Positions 1-8,298 of a DNA stretch of 64,000 bases are shown in pieces; within the stretch, counting starts at the first letter, position 1, and every line of letters begins with the position of its first letter. The notes under the pieces were generated by a model, which was not told the DNA's origin, did no database searches, and saw only the letters and a program-made list of their open reading frames with translations. Origin of the DNA: Actinosynnema sp040640215 (GTDB lineage: Bacteria > Actinomycetota > Actinomycetes > Mycobacteriales > Pseudonocardiaceae); NCBI RefSeq assembly GCF_040640215.1, contig NZ_JBFABG010000003.1, forward strand, positions 124,001-188,000. Reading direction: 5' to 3'. The position numbers were made by a program, and so were the translations under genes.

Positions 1-341
1 CCGTTGGCCGCGCGCATCGCCGCCAACTCCGCTTCGCCCATCGTCGGCACGGCGAGCCGCGCGGCGAGGGCGTGCATGGTCTGGATGACGGCGTGCGCGT
101 CGCGTACCGGCGCGGTGTCGAGCGGGGTGATCCGCGTGTAGCTGTGCGGTTTCGACTCGACCAGGCCCTCCTCGGTCAGCCGCGCCAGCGCCTCGCGCAC
201 CGGCGTCCTCGACAGGCCGAGCCGTTCGGCGAGCTCGACGTCCTTGACAGGCGTGCCGGGCGCGAGGTCGCCGTCCAGGATCGCCGCGCGGATCGCGGTC
301 AACGCCTGGTCCCGGTAAAGGGCCCGACTGATATATTGCAT
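1..341 (-). CDS. GntR family regulator (FCD type), N-terminal part, cut by window edge
   Basis: Reading the minus strand from the ATG at 341 gives about 113 residues without a stop; the gene continues past base 1. Residues 10-70 form a winged helix-turn-helix of the GntR type (ALTAIRAAILDGDLAPG, then LAERLGLSRTPVREALARL), followed by the start of a helical effector domain as in the FCD/FadR subgroup. Such proteins are ligand-responsive DNA-binding repressors of catabolic operons; the target here is unknown because the downstream genes lie outside the window. The start codon sits in an AT-rich patch (331-343) unlike the surrounding DNA, possibly an autoregulatory site. Confidence 0.85.
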   Translation of the reverse strand, partial: MQYISRALYRDQALTAIRAAILDGDLAPGTPVKDVELAERLGLSRTPVREALARLTEEGLVESKPHSYTRITPLDTAPVRDAHAVIQTMHALAARLAVPTMGEAELAAMRAAN

Positions 342-647
342 ACCGGACCCTAACCCGGCTTGGCCGGCCGACGCCGGCCCCACCACCGACCGCCCTCACC
401 ACCGACCGCCCTCACCACCGACCGCCCTCACCGCCGACCGCCGGGACCGGCGTTGATCGCCGTGCTGTGGCGGAACGCGAACCGCACCGGGCGGTCGGGC
501 CCCGTGAACCGGGAAGCGCACGCCCAGCCCGGATGGGCCGTCCGGCCGAGCGCCCGGAACCGGGAAACCGCGTCGGGACGGGTCGGCAGTGTCCACGGCC
601 ACAGAGCACGACCTCGTCACCGTGATCCGGAGGTAACGTCTGCGCCC
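342..647. other. Divergent intergenic region, GntR gene / PhoD gene
   Basis: About 300 bases between two divergent starts. It holds a 16-bp tandem repeat (385-442) and a GGAGG at 629-633 serving the PhoD gene. The open frame that continues upstream of 648 has no family similarity I recognise and was not taken as coding. Confidence 0.5.
385..442. repeat. 16-bp tandem repeat, 3.6 copies
   Basis: Unit ACCGACCGCCCTCACC repeated at 385-400, 401-416 and 417-432, then a partial copy at 433-442 with one changed base. It lies in the divergent promoter region and has no obvious role. Confidence 0.9.
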
Positions 648-2222
648 ATGGCGCAATTGGTGATCGGCCCCGTGCTGCGACACGTCGACGCGACGTCGGC
701 CACCATCTGGGTGGAGACCGACGCGGCCTGCGAGGTCACGGTGGCGGGCCACCGCGCCGCGACGTTCCAGGTGGGCGAGCAGCACTTCGCGCTGGTCGTC
801 GTGGACGGTCTCACGCCCGGCACGTCGACGGCCTACGACGTGCGGCTGGACGACCGGGTCGTCTGGCCGGAGCCCGACTACCCCTTCCCCGCACCGAGGA
901 TCCGCACCGGACCGGTGCGGCAACTGGTCTTCGGGTCGTGCCGCGCGGCCAAGGGCGGCTCCGAGACCGACCGGCTGGGGCCGGACGCGCTGGACGCCTT
1001 CGCCGTGCGGATGCAGGACCTGCCCGAGGAGCGCTGGCCGGACGCCCTGCTGCTGCTCGGCGACCAGGTGTACGCGGACGAGCCGACGCCCCGGATCCGC
1101 GAGTGGCTGGCCGAGCGGCGGCCGGAGCCGGAGGGCGAGGTGGTGTCGTTCCGCGAGTACGCCGAGCTGTACCACGAGTCCTGGGCGGACCCGGAGATCC
1201 GCTGGCTGATGTCGGTGCTGCCGACGTCGATGATCTTCGACGACCACGACATCCGGGACGACTGGAACACCTCCGGCCCGTGGCGCGCCAAGATGGCCGA
1301 GAAACCGTGGTGGCGGCAGCGCATCCGGGCCGGGCTGGCGTCGTACTGGGTCTACCAGCACATCGGCAACCTCGGTCCGGCCGAACTCGCCGACAACGAG
1401 CTGTTCACCACCGTCCAGAACGCGGGCGAGGACGTCCAGCAGCTCCTGGAGGACTTCGCCGAGCAGGCCGACCGCGAGGTGGAGGGCCGCAAGGCCACCC
1501 GCTGGAGCTACCGGCGCGACTTCGGCCGGGTGCGGCTGCTCGTCATCGACACCCGCAGCGGCCGGATCCTGGACGGGCCGGAGCGGCTGATGGTGGGCGA
1601 CGAGGAGTTCGACTGGATCGAGCGCAACGCGGAGGGTGACGTCGACCACCTGCTGATCGGCTCGTCGCTGCCGTGGCTGATGCCGCACGCGCTGAGCCAC
1701 CTCCAGTCCCTCAACGAACGCGCGGCGGCCCGTCCCGGCCTGCGCGGGCGGATCGGCGAGAAGGTCCGCCAGGTGGGCGACCTGGAGCACTGGCCCGCGT
1801 TCCGGGCGTCGTTCGAGCGGCTCGCGCGCCTGCTGCGCCGGCTGGGCAGCGCGGCGGACGCGCCGGGCACGATCTGCGTGCTCTCCGGCGACGTCCACCA
1901 CAGCTACGCCGCCCGCGCCGAGTTCGCCGAGCCGACCAGGTCCGAGGTGCTGCAACTGGTCTGCTCGCCGGTGCACAACGACCCGCCGAAGCCCTTCCGC
2001 GTGGTGTTCCGGCTGTCCTGGTCGAAGCCGCTGGCGTGGCTGCTGCGCCGCTGGGCGGACCGGGCGGGCGTGACGCCCGACCCGGTCGCGTGGCGGCGGA
2101 TCAGCGGGCCGCACTTCGGCAACTCGGTGGCGGTGCTGGAGATCATCGGCCGCACCGCCCGCTACCGCCTGGAGACCGCCACCGGCGACGGTCTCGTGGA
2201 GAGCGCGAACCTCACCCTCTAG
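648..2222 (+). CDS. PhoD-like phosphatase (alkaline phosphatase D family metallophosphatase)
   Basis: 524 residues. The calcineurin-like metal-binding motifs of PhoD-type phosphodiesterase/phosphatases are visible: GDQVYADE near 138, FDDHDIRDDWN near 197 and SGDVHHSY near 413. The N-terminal 100 residues form a beta-rich domain typical of this family. No Tat signal is present from this start, so a cytoplasmic enzyme is likely, unlike secreted PhoD. The start was placed at ATG 648 because it follows GGAGG at 629-633 and the family sequence begins there; an open frame extends upstream to 360 but has no family similarity. The stop abuts the stop of the convergent gene with no gap. Confidence 0.85.
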   Translation: MAQLVIGPVLRHVDATSATIWVETDAACEVTVAGHRAATFQVGEQHFALVVVDGLTPGTSTAYDVRLDDRVVWPEPDYPFPAPRIRTGPVRQLVFGSCRAAKGGSETDRLGPDALDAFAVRMQDLPEERWPDALLLLGDQVYADEPTPRIREWLAERRPEPEGEVVSFREYAELYHESWADPEIRWLMSVLPTSMIFDDHDIRDDWNTSGPWRAKMAEKPWWRQRIRAGLASYWVYQHIGNLGPAELADNELFTTVQNAGEDVQQLLEDFAEQADREVEGRKATRWSYRRDFGRVRLLVIDTRSGRILDGPERLMVGDEEFDWIERNAEGDVDHLLIGSSLPWLMPHALSHLQSLNERAAARPGLRGRIGEKVRQVGDLEHWPAFRASFERLARLLRRLGSAADAPGTICVLSGDVHHSYAARAEFAEPTRSEVLQLVCSPVHNDPPKPFRVVFRLSWSKPLAWLLRRWADRAGVTPDPVAWRRISGPHFGNSVAVLEIIGRTARYRLETATGDGLVESANLTL

Positions 2223-2984
2223 TCACTTCGTCGCCAACCTCAGCAACGCCCACAACTGCGCGATCGCGTCGTGGTCACCGGTGGTCCGCACGTCGCGGTC
2301 CGGGATGCGGCCCCACAGCCAGCGGTAGACCAGCACCGGCGAGCCGGTGACGTCCGCGTCCGCCGACTCCGCCTCCTCCGGCGACGCCCGCCACGCGGTC
2401 GCGGGTTCCGGGCCGGTGCGGACGAGCCACACCCGGCGGCCGGACCGGACGGCGACCGTGCTCTCCCTGGTGCCGCGCACGCCCAGCACGTCCAGGCGGT
2501 GGCCGAGCCACAGCGACAGCACCTCGTCCGCGCCGTCCTCGGCGACGTCGTCGGACACCGGGTCCAGCGGCAGGCCGGCCGCCGACTGGACGTCCATCCG
2601 GTGCACGGTCGCCTCGTGCGCGAGCCGCCGCGCCCAGAACCCGCACGTGCGCTCGGCGGGCCACCACGTCTCGCACGGGTGGTCGGCGGCGCGTTCGGAC
2701 AAGGCGTCCACCAGCGGCCCGACCCCCTCCCTCAGGTAGTCCGACACCGTCTGCCCGGGTGCCGGGTCCTGTTGCCACGCACCGGGTTGCCGTCCTTCCC
2801 GGACCCACGCCGCGACCATCCGGAACGTGCTGCCGACGTGCCGCGCGGTCTCGCCCAGGTTCAACCCCGGGCACGCGGGCACCTGGCGTTCCGGCCGCTG
2901 CCCTTCCGCCGACACCGCCAGCAGCTCGGCCTCCGCCGCCACCACGTCGATCAGCCGGCCGTAGCCGACCAGTCCCCTGCTCAC
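2223..2984 (-). CDS. Maleylpyruvate isomerase (MDMPI/DinB-like) family protein
   Basis: 253 residues from GTG 2984. The N-terminal half is a DinB-like four-helix bundle with the metal-ligand pattern of mycothiol-dependent maleylpyruvate isomerases (ETARHVG near 55, then LAHEATVHRMD near 128). The C-terminal half matches the SCP2-like MDMPI_C domain. Members use mycothiol or bind a metal; the substrate here is unknown. The GTG overlaps the stop of the upstream small gene (GTGA), which indicates translational coupling and decides this start. Metal-dependent, cytoplasmic, function otherwise unassigned. Confidence 0.75.
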   Translation of the reverse strand: MSRGLVGYGRLIDVVAAEAELLAVSAEGQRPERQVPACPGLNLGETARHVGSTFRMVAAWVREGRQPGAWQQDPAPGQTVSDYLREGVGPLVDALSERAADHPCETWWPAERTCGFWARRLAHEATVHRMDVQSAAGLPLDPVSDDVAEDGADEVLSLWLGHRLDVLGVRGTRESTVAVRSGRRVWLVRTGPEPATAWRASPEEAESADADVTGSPVLVYRWLWGRIPDRDVRTTGDHDAIAQLWALLRLATK

Positions 2985-3290
2985 AGTCTGCCCTCGTACG
3001 TGATCTCGTCGACCAGCTCGGTGAACCGCGCCGCTTGGCGCACGAGGTCGTCGGCACTCCGTCGGTCCACCCGCCGGGTGCCCGCCCGGACGGCCGCGCG
3101 GGACGCGGAGCACGCGGCCCGGTCCCGTGGTCCAGCGCGGGTGGGCGGTGGCGGACCGCTCGGCGGACCCGGTCGCGCGCTCGGCTTCCCGAACGCGATC
3201 ACGGGCCCGGACGAGCGGGGTGACGGCCGACGCCGGGGACGGGAGCGGCGGGACCCGGCGGGTGCCGGGGAAGTCGGTGGAAGTCGACAT
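2981..3290 (-). pseudogene. Small gene, apparently frameshifted, coupled to the MDMPI gene
   Basis: A strong ribosome site (GAGGAGG, about 7 nt ahead) precedes ATG 3290, and the frame begins MSTSTDFPGTRRVPPLPSP. Near 3110-3140 this frame loses coding character, while the +1-shifted frame continues with a plausible C-terminus (RRSADDLVRQAARFTELVDE) and stops at 2981 in a GTGA overlap with the next gene. A single-base indel would join the two halves into a protein of about 103 residues. Either a real frameshift or a sequencing error. I do not recognise the family. Confidence 0.5.
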
Positions 3291-3471
3291 CGGCGGCCTC
3301 CTCGCGGCGTCGGGACAGCGACGACCGCCGCGGGGAGACGGCGGCACTTGGTGGTGGGGCGCTTCCCCCGCCCCACCACCAAGGCATAGCTCGAACAGAC
3401 GTTCGAGCAAGGTCAGCGTAGCCCGAGAACCCGGCACTCCTCAACCCGGCCGCACGTGGTCTTATGAACAC

Positions 3472-3972
3472 GTGAGCGCACTTGACCACCCCGGCATCCG
3501 CAAGGTGGCGGCGGCTTTGGCGGAGGCCGGCCACCCCGAGGCGGCCGACGGGATCCGCGTCCTCGCCGACGCCGTCCGCACCGCCGCCGAGGCCGCACGG
3601 GCGGTGGACGTGCCGGTCGGGGCCATCGCGAACAGCCTGGTGTTCGCCGCCGTCCGCGGTGCCGAGGTGGCCCCGCTGCTGGTGCTCACCTCCGGCGCGC
3701 ACCGGGCGGACACCGACCTGCTGGCCGGACTGGCCGGCGCGGACCGGATCGACCGCGCCTCGCCGGACTTCGTCCGCGAGCACACCGGCCAGGTCATCGG
3801 CGGGGTGTCGCCCCTGGGCCACCCCGCGCCGATCCGGACGTTCGTGGACGTCGACCTGGAGCGGTACGAGGTGGTGTGGGCCGCCGCCGGGCACCCGCAC
3901 GCGCTGTTCCCGACGACCTGCGCCGGTCTGGTGGACCTGACCGGCGGCACCCCCGCGACGGTCGCGCGATGA
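3472..3972 (+). CDS. YbaK/aminoacyl-tRNA deacylase domain protein
   Basis: 166 residues from GTG 3472. It matches the single-domain YbaK/ProX family that hydrolyses mischarged tRNA in trans, with segments IANSLVFAAV, PLLVLTSGAHRAD, TGQVIGGVSPLGH and a terminal cap. The usual catalytic lysine of the I-V-K-S-L-V-F motif is replaced by asparagine here (IANSLVF), a feature I associate with one actinobacterial branch. Its activity is therefore uncertain. No clear ribosome site is present. The stop overlaps the next start by 4 nt (ATGA), so it forms a coupled pair with the acetyltransferase. Confidence 0.8.
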   Translation: MSALDHPGIRKVAAALAEAGHPEAADGIRVLADAVRTAAEAARAVDVPVGAIANSLVFAAVRGAEVAPLLVLTSGAHRADTDLLAGLAGADRIDRASPDFVREHTGQVIGGVSPLGHPAPIRTFVDVDLERYEVVWAAAGHPHALFPTTCAGLVDLTGGTPATVAR

Positions 3973-4529
3973 CGGCCGCGCCGTCGCAACGGCTCGTGGA
4001 GGTGTCCGCGCGGGACCTGAACGCCCGGCTCGGCGAGGCGTTGGCGCTCTACGTCAGCGCGATGAACTACCCACCGGGCACGGCCGAGCAGCGCGCGCCG
4101 ATGTGGCTGGCGCACATGCTGCGCGACGGCTGGCGCTGCGTGGTGGCGCTCGGCGAGGAGGACGAGCTGATCGGCATCGGCTACGGCTACCGCGGCTCGG
4201 TGGGCCAGTGGTGGCACGAGCAGGTGCGGCACGGCCTCACCCTGGTCTCCGGGCCGAACTCGGTCGAGGAGTGGATGCGCGACTACTTCGAGCTGACCGA
4301 GCTGCACGTCCTGCCCGGCGAACAGGGCCGGGGCGTCGGCGAAGGTCTGCTGCGCACCCTGCTGGCGGGGGTGCCGACGTCCCGCGTGCTGCTGTCCACC
4401 CCGGAGGGCCCGAGCAAGGCGTGGCGGCTCTACCGGCGGCTGGGTTTCGCGGACGTGCTGCGGCACTACCAGTTCACCGGCGACCCGCGACCGTTCGCCG
4501 TGCTGGGCCGCACCCTGCCGCTGGACTGA
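3969..4529 (+). CDS. GNAT family N-acetyltransferase
   Basis: 186 residues, starting in an ATGA overlap with the deacylase gene. The acetyl-CoA binding signature is LHVLPGEQGRGVGEGLLRTL (Q/RxxGxG/A) near 115-135, followed by WRLYRRLGFAD typical of the fourth GNAT motif. The acceptor is unknown. It matches the position and type of M. tuberculosis Rv2170 at the left edge of the conserved block, which is inference from gene order. Confidence 0.85.
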   Translation: MTAAPSQRLVEVSARDLNARLGEALALYVSAMNYPPGTAEQRAPMWLAHMLRDGWRCVVALGEEDELIGIGYGYRGSVGQWWHEQVRHGLTLVSGPNSVEEWMRDYFELTELHVLPGEQGRGVGEGLLRTLLAGVPTSRVLLSTPEGPSKAWRLYRRLGFADVLRHYQFTGDPRPFAVLGRTLPLD

Positions 4530-4538
4530 CACGACGAC

Positions 4539-4566
4539 GGGCGGCCGTCCCGGAGGACGACCGCCC
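4539..4566. terminator. Bidirectional hairpin between convergent genes
   Basis: Arms 4539-4548 and 4557-4566 pair over 10 bp with one G-U, loop of 8. It lies between the acetyltransferase and CHAP gene stops. Confidence 0.75.
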
Positions 4567-4581
4567 GGCGCACTCCCGGAC

Positions 4582-5217
4582 CTAGAACGGCGACACGAAC
4601 CCGGAGGCCTTGAGCCCCGGACCGGCGTTCAGGTCGGCGATCCTGCGCCACTTGGAGTGGACGACCTTGTCGCTCACGTTGCCCTCGACCGTGCGCACGT
4701 GCGTCGCCTTCTGGCCGGTGCGGTCGTAGTTGACCTCGACCACGATGCCGACGTGCGCGACCATCGACGGGTAGTTGCCGTACACGACGGCGTCACCCAT
4801 CTCCACGTCGCGGTCCGCCAGCGACTTCCAGCGGCCGTTCGCCTGGCCCCACTTCTGCCAGTACGTCGCCCAGTGGCCCTGGTCGACCCCGGGCGCGCCG
4901 TCGGCCGGCCGCATCGACGGGCGTTGCGGCACACCGGCTTTCGTCCACGCCCAGTTCACGAACACGCCGCACCACTCCACGGGACGCCGGACGTCCGGGT
5001 CCACGTCCTGGTAGCGCTGCGGGTAGCCGTTGGGGCCGTTCTCCTTCGCCCCGATCTGGCTGAACGCGTAGTCGACGATCTCCAGCCGGATCCGCCACTC
5101 GTCCGGCGCGTGCTCGTTCTGCCGCGCCTGCGCCGGAACCGCGCTCAACACCGGGCCCAACACCAGCGCGCCCACGGCGGCGAACACCGTCGCGGAACGC
5201 CTGAGACGTCTGGACAT
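4582..5217 (-). CDS. Secreted CHAP domain protein (putative peptidoglycan amidase)
   Basis: 211 residues. A Sec signal peptide (basic MSRRLRR, hydrophobic core, cleavage after AQA near 31) leads into a CHAP domain: catalytic Cys in PVEWCGVFVNWAW near 83 and His in MVAHVGIVVEV near 155. CHAP enzymes cleave peptidoglycan amide or peptide bonds. No separate wall-binding domain is present. ATG 5217 is the only start giving an intact signal peptide. Monocistronic, convergent with the acetyltransferase. Confidence 0.8.
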   Translation of the reverse strand: MSRRLRRSATVFAAVGALVLGPVLSAVPAQARQNEHAPDEWRIRLEIVDYAFSQIGAKENGPNGYPQRYQDVDPDVRRPVEWCGVFVNWAWTKAGVPQRPSMRPADGAPGVDQGHWATYWQKWGQANGRWKSLADRDVEMGDAVVYGNYPSMVAHVGIVVEVNYDRTGQKATHVRTVEGNVSDKVVHSKWRRIADLNAGPGLKASGFVSPF

Positions 5218-5260
5218 CCGTCCCCCCTCACCCTCGTCCCCGCAGCATATGCAACAGAAA

Positions 5261-5296
5261 CCCCGGTGACGACGCCGTGAAGCGGAATCACCGGGG
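5261..5296 (-). terminator. Candidate terminator of the DUF885 gene
   Basis: Perfect 9-bp arms (5261-5269 and 5288-5296) with an 18-nt loop lie just beyond the minus-strand stop at 5317. The long loop makes it less certain. Confidence 0.4.
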
Positions 5297-5316
5297 CCCG
5301 GTCACCGATCAGCCGT

Positions 5317-7005
5317 TCACAGTCGGGCGAGGCGCTCCCGCAGCGTGTCCAGACCCATCGACCCCATCTCCAGGGCGTCCTTGTGGAAGGTCTTGAGGTC
5401 GAACGCCGCGCCGTGGCGGGCCCGCGCGTCGTCCCGCGCCGCCAGCCACAGCCGCTCGCCGAGCTTGTAGGAGGGGGCCTGGCCGGGCCAGCCCAGGTAG
5501 CGGTCGATCTCGTCGCGCACGTGCGCCGGGTCGGTGATGGTGCGGGTGAGCATGAACTCCAGGCCCAGTTCCGGCGTCCAGCGCTCGCCGTCGTGGAAGC
5601 CCGCGCCCCTCGGGATCTCCAGCTCCAGGTGCATGCCGATGTCGATGATCACCCGGGCCGCGCGGAACAGGTGCGCGTCGAGCATGCCGAGCAGGTCGCC
5701 GTCGTCCTCCAGGTAGCCGAGCTCGCGCATCAGGCGCTCGGCGTAGAGGGCCCAGCCCTCGCCGTGGCCGGACACCCAGCACATCGTCCGCTGGAAGTTG
5801 TTCAGCTTCTCCGCCTGGTAGACGGCGGTGCCGGCCTGGAGGTGGTGGCCGGGCACGCCCTCGTGGTAGACGGTGGTGACCTCGCGCCAGGTGGAGAACT
5901 CGGTCTTGTCCGCGGGCACCGACCACCACATGCGGCCGGGGCGGGAGAAGTCCGGGGTGGGGGCGGTGTAGTACGCGCCGACGGCACCGCCGGGCGGCGC
6001 GATGCGGCACTCCAGCTCCATCAGCTCGTCGGGCAGCTCGAAGTGCACGTCGCGGACGTCGAGCAGGGCCTTGTCCGAGAGGTCCTGCATCCAGGACCGG
6101 AGGGCGTCCTGGCCGTGCACGAGGTAGCGCGGGTTCGCGTCCAGCGCGGCGGCGGCCTCGGCGAGCGTCGCGCCCGCCTTGATCCGGTTCGCGACCTGCT
6201 TCATCTCGGTCTCGACGCGGGTGAACTCGGCCCAGCCCCACTCGTACGCCTCGGCCAGGTCCAGCCGCGCGCCGGTGAAGTAGCGCGACCACAGCCGGTA
6301 GACGTCCTCGCCGACGGCGTCCTTCTCCGGTGCCTTCGCCGCGAGGTCGTCGCGCAGGAACGACGCCAGGTCCGCGTACGCCTCGGCGGCGGCCCGCGCG
6401 CCCGTCTCCAGGTCGGTGCGCAGCGACGCGTCCACGTCGGCCGGCTCGATCAGCGACGCGAAGTAGGACTTGCCGCCGGACCGGCCGGACCAGGTGTCGC
6501 ACTGCTCGGCGACCCGGGCGACCTGCCGCAGCGCGGCGACCTCGCCCCGGTCCGCCGAGTGCGCGAGGCCCGCGCGCAGGTTCGCCACCGCCTCCGGCAT
6601 GGCGGTGAGCCGCTTGGCGACGGTGGCCCAGTCCTCGGTGGTGGCGGTCGGCATCAGGTCGAACACCTCGCGCAGGTTCTGCACGGGGCCCGCGATGACG
6701 TTGAGCTCGCCCTCCCACAGACCCGCCTCGTGGATCTCCACGTCCAGGCCGACCCGCTCCAGGAACACGGATTTGGCGGCGGCCTCGCCGGCGTCGGCGG
6801 GCTCGGCGGCGGTGATCTCGGCCAGGGCGCGCGCGGCCAGTTCCCGGCGGGCGGCGTGGCCCTCGGGCGAGTAGTCGGTCAGCCGGTCGTCGTGGCCGGG
6901 CGTGCCGATGAACGTCGCGGTCAACGGGTCGGCCGCCGCGTAATCGGCCACGAACTGGTTGCTGATGCCGTGCACGCCGGCCGGAGAGGGTGACATGAAC
7001 CGCAC
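5317..7005 (-). CDS. DUF885 family protein, putative zinc peptidase
   Basis: 562 residues from GTG 7005 (or 559 from ATG 6996). It matches the all-helical DUF885 family of predicted metallopeptidases. The motif TVYHEGVPGHHLQAG near 375 carries the HExxxxH-like metal site, followed by GHGEGWALYAERLM, the usual downstream glutamate segment. No signal peptide, so cytoplasmic. Neither possible start has a good ribosome site; instead a strong GGAGG upstream serves a 4-codon ORF (see findings). The substrate is unknown. Confidence 0.8.
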   Translation of the reverse strand: MRFMSPSPAGVHGISNQFVADYAAADPLTATFIGTPGHDDRLTDYSPEGHAARRELAARALAEITAAEPADAGEAAAKSVFLERVGLDVEIHEAGLWEGELNVIAGPVQNLREVFDLMPTATTEDWATVAKRLTAMPEAVANLRAGLAHSADRGEVAALRQVARVAEQCDTWSGRSGGKSYFASLIEPADVDASLRTDLETGARAAAEAYADLASFLRDDLAAKAPEKDAVGEDVYRLWSRYFTGARLDLAEAYEWGWAEFTRVETEMKQVANRIKAGATLAEAAAALDANPRYLVHGQDALRSWMQDLSDKALLDVRDVHFELPDELMELECRIAPPGGAVGAYYTAPTPDFSRPGRMWWSVPADKTEFSTWREVTTVYHEGVPGHHLQAGTAVYQAEKLNNFQRTMCWVSGHGEGWALYAERLMRELGYLEDDGDLLGMLDAHLFRAARVIIDIGMHLELEIPRGAGFHDGERWTPELGLEFMLTRTITDPAHVRDEIDRYLGWPGQAPSYKLGERLWLAARDDARARHGAAFDLKTFHKDALEMGSMGLDTLRERLARL

Positions 7006-7100
7006 GTTACCCGTGGGTCATGTACCTCCAACAGGTAATTAGCCACGCTCACGACCGTGTCCAGACGGTCAACTTTTGACCCGGCCGGCAGGATGGCCGC

Positions 7101-7751
7101 GTGCCCAGGGCCTCAGCGCTCCTCCTGCCGGTGATCCTCCTCGCGATGTTCTCGCTGACGGGGTGCATCCGGCTGCACGCCGCGATGGCGCTGTCGCAGG
7201 ACGACCGCGTCTCCGGCGAGATCGTCGCCGCCACACCGCCCACCGAGGACAACGACCCGGGCCCGCAGCTCAAGGTGCCGGAGGAGCTGGTCGGGCGGGT
7301 GACCACCAAGCAGTACCGGGCGGACGGCTACACCGGGACGCAGGTGTTCTTCAGCGCCCTCACCTTCGAGGAGGTGCGGACCCTGTCGATGGTGACCAGC
7401 GCGTCCTCCAGCCGCTACCAGCTCGCGTTCCGGCGGTCCGGCGACCTGGTGACGCTGTCCGGGTCGGTGGACCTCACCCAGGTGCCGACCGACCGCGCGG
7501 ACATCCAGATCAAGATCAGCTTCCCGGGTGAGGTCGTCGACACGAACGGGCGCGAAGAGGAGCCGACGACCATCGCGTGGGCACCCAAGCCGGGCCAGGC
7601 GACGATGATCACGGCCACGCTCCGCTACGCCGGGGAGAATTCGCCGTCCTACTTCGGGTGGACCATGCTCGTGGCGGGCCTGACCGGCGCGGCGGCGCTG
7701 ATCGTGGTGGTGCTCGCGATCGTCGCGCACCGGCGGAGCCTCGTGGCGTAG
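7101..7751 (+). CDS. lppM: LppM-like lipoprotein (DUF3153)
   Basis: 216 residues. The signal peptide ends in a lipobox with Cys22 (FSLTGC), followed by a beta-rich domain of about 150 residues and a C-terminal membrane helix (about 183-207, YFGWTMLVAGLTGAAALIVV) with a short basic tail. This architecture matches mycobacterial LppM (Rv2171), an envelope lipoprotein next to metF. The biochemical role is not settled. GTG 7101 gives the complete signal peptide. Divergent from the DUF885 gene. Confidence 0.75.
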   Translation: MPRASALLLPVILLAMFSLTGCIRLHAAMALSQDDRVSGEIVAATPPTEDNDPGPQLKVPEELVGRVTTKQYRADGYTGTQVFFSALTFEEVRTLSMVTSASSSRYQLAFRRSGDLVTLSGSVDLTQVPTDRADIQIKISFPGEVVDTNGREEEPTTIAWAPKPGQATMITATLRYAGENSPSYFGWTMLVAGLTGAAALIVVVLAIVAHRRSLVA

Positions 7752-7823
7752 CGCCAACCGCCGGGTGGGGAGCCGGTGGGGGGAGCACTGTCACATCCCG
7801 GCCGGCCACACCGTCCAGCGGGC

Positions 7824-8264
7824 ATGAGGATGAATCTCGCCGAAGTCGCGCCCGAGGTCTACCGGGCGCTGGCCCAGCTCGACGGCTACGCCCGCGAGCG
7901 GATCGACCCGACCCTCGCCGAGCTGGTGAACCTGCGGGCCTCCGTGCTCAACAACTGCGCGTTCTGCGTCGACCTGCACTCGTCCGACGCGCTCAAGCGC
8001 GGGGAGAGCGCGCAACGCCTGTTCGCCGTGGCGGTGTGGCGCGAGTCGCGGTTCTTCACCGACACCGAGCGGGACGCGCTGGAGTTCACCGACGCGGTGA
8101 CCCGGCTCGGCGAGCACGGCGTGCCCGACGAGCTGTGGGAGAGGGTCACCGCGACCTTCGACCAGCCGCAGGTCGCCGGGCTGCTGGCCCAGATCATCGC
8201 GATCAACGGGTTCAACCGGATCGGCGTGCCGCTGGAGTCGGCCACCGAGCGCCGGTTGCGCTGA
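7824..8264 (+). CDS. Carboxymuconolactone decarboxylase / AhpD-like protein
   Basis: 146 residues. The CAFCVDLHS motif near 47-55 (CxxC followed by His) is the redox-active site of AhpD-type alkylhydroperoxidases in the CMD family. These small helical oligomers reduce peroxides or act in related redox chemistry. Start at ATG 7824; ATG 7830 is two codons inside. No cognate peroxiredoxin (ahpC) is nearby, so a physiological partner cannot be named. Confidence 0.8.
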   Translation: MRMNLAEVAPEVYRALAQLDGYARERIDPTLAELVNLRASVLNNCAFCVDLHSSDALKRGESAQRLFAVAVWRESRFFTDTERDALEFTDAVTRLGEHGVPDELWERVTATFDQPQVAGLLAQIIAINGFNRIGVPLESATERRLR

Positions 8265-8298
8265 GCGGGCCGGGCTCGGGCGCGACCGGGCGGGGTGG

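Noticed and set aside
396..2114. Long open frame on the strand opposite the PhoD gene
   Set aside because: Shadow frame caused by high third-position GC; its translation is Arg/Pro-rich without any family similarity, and the plus strand carries full PhoD motifs.
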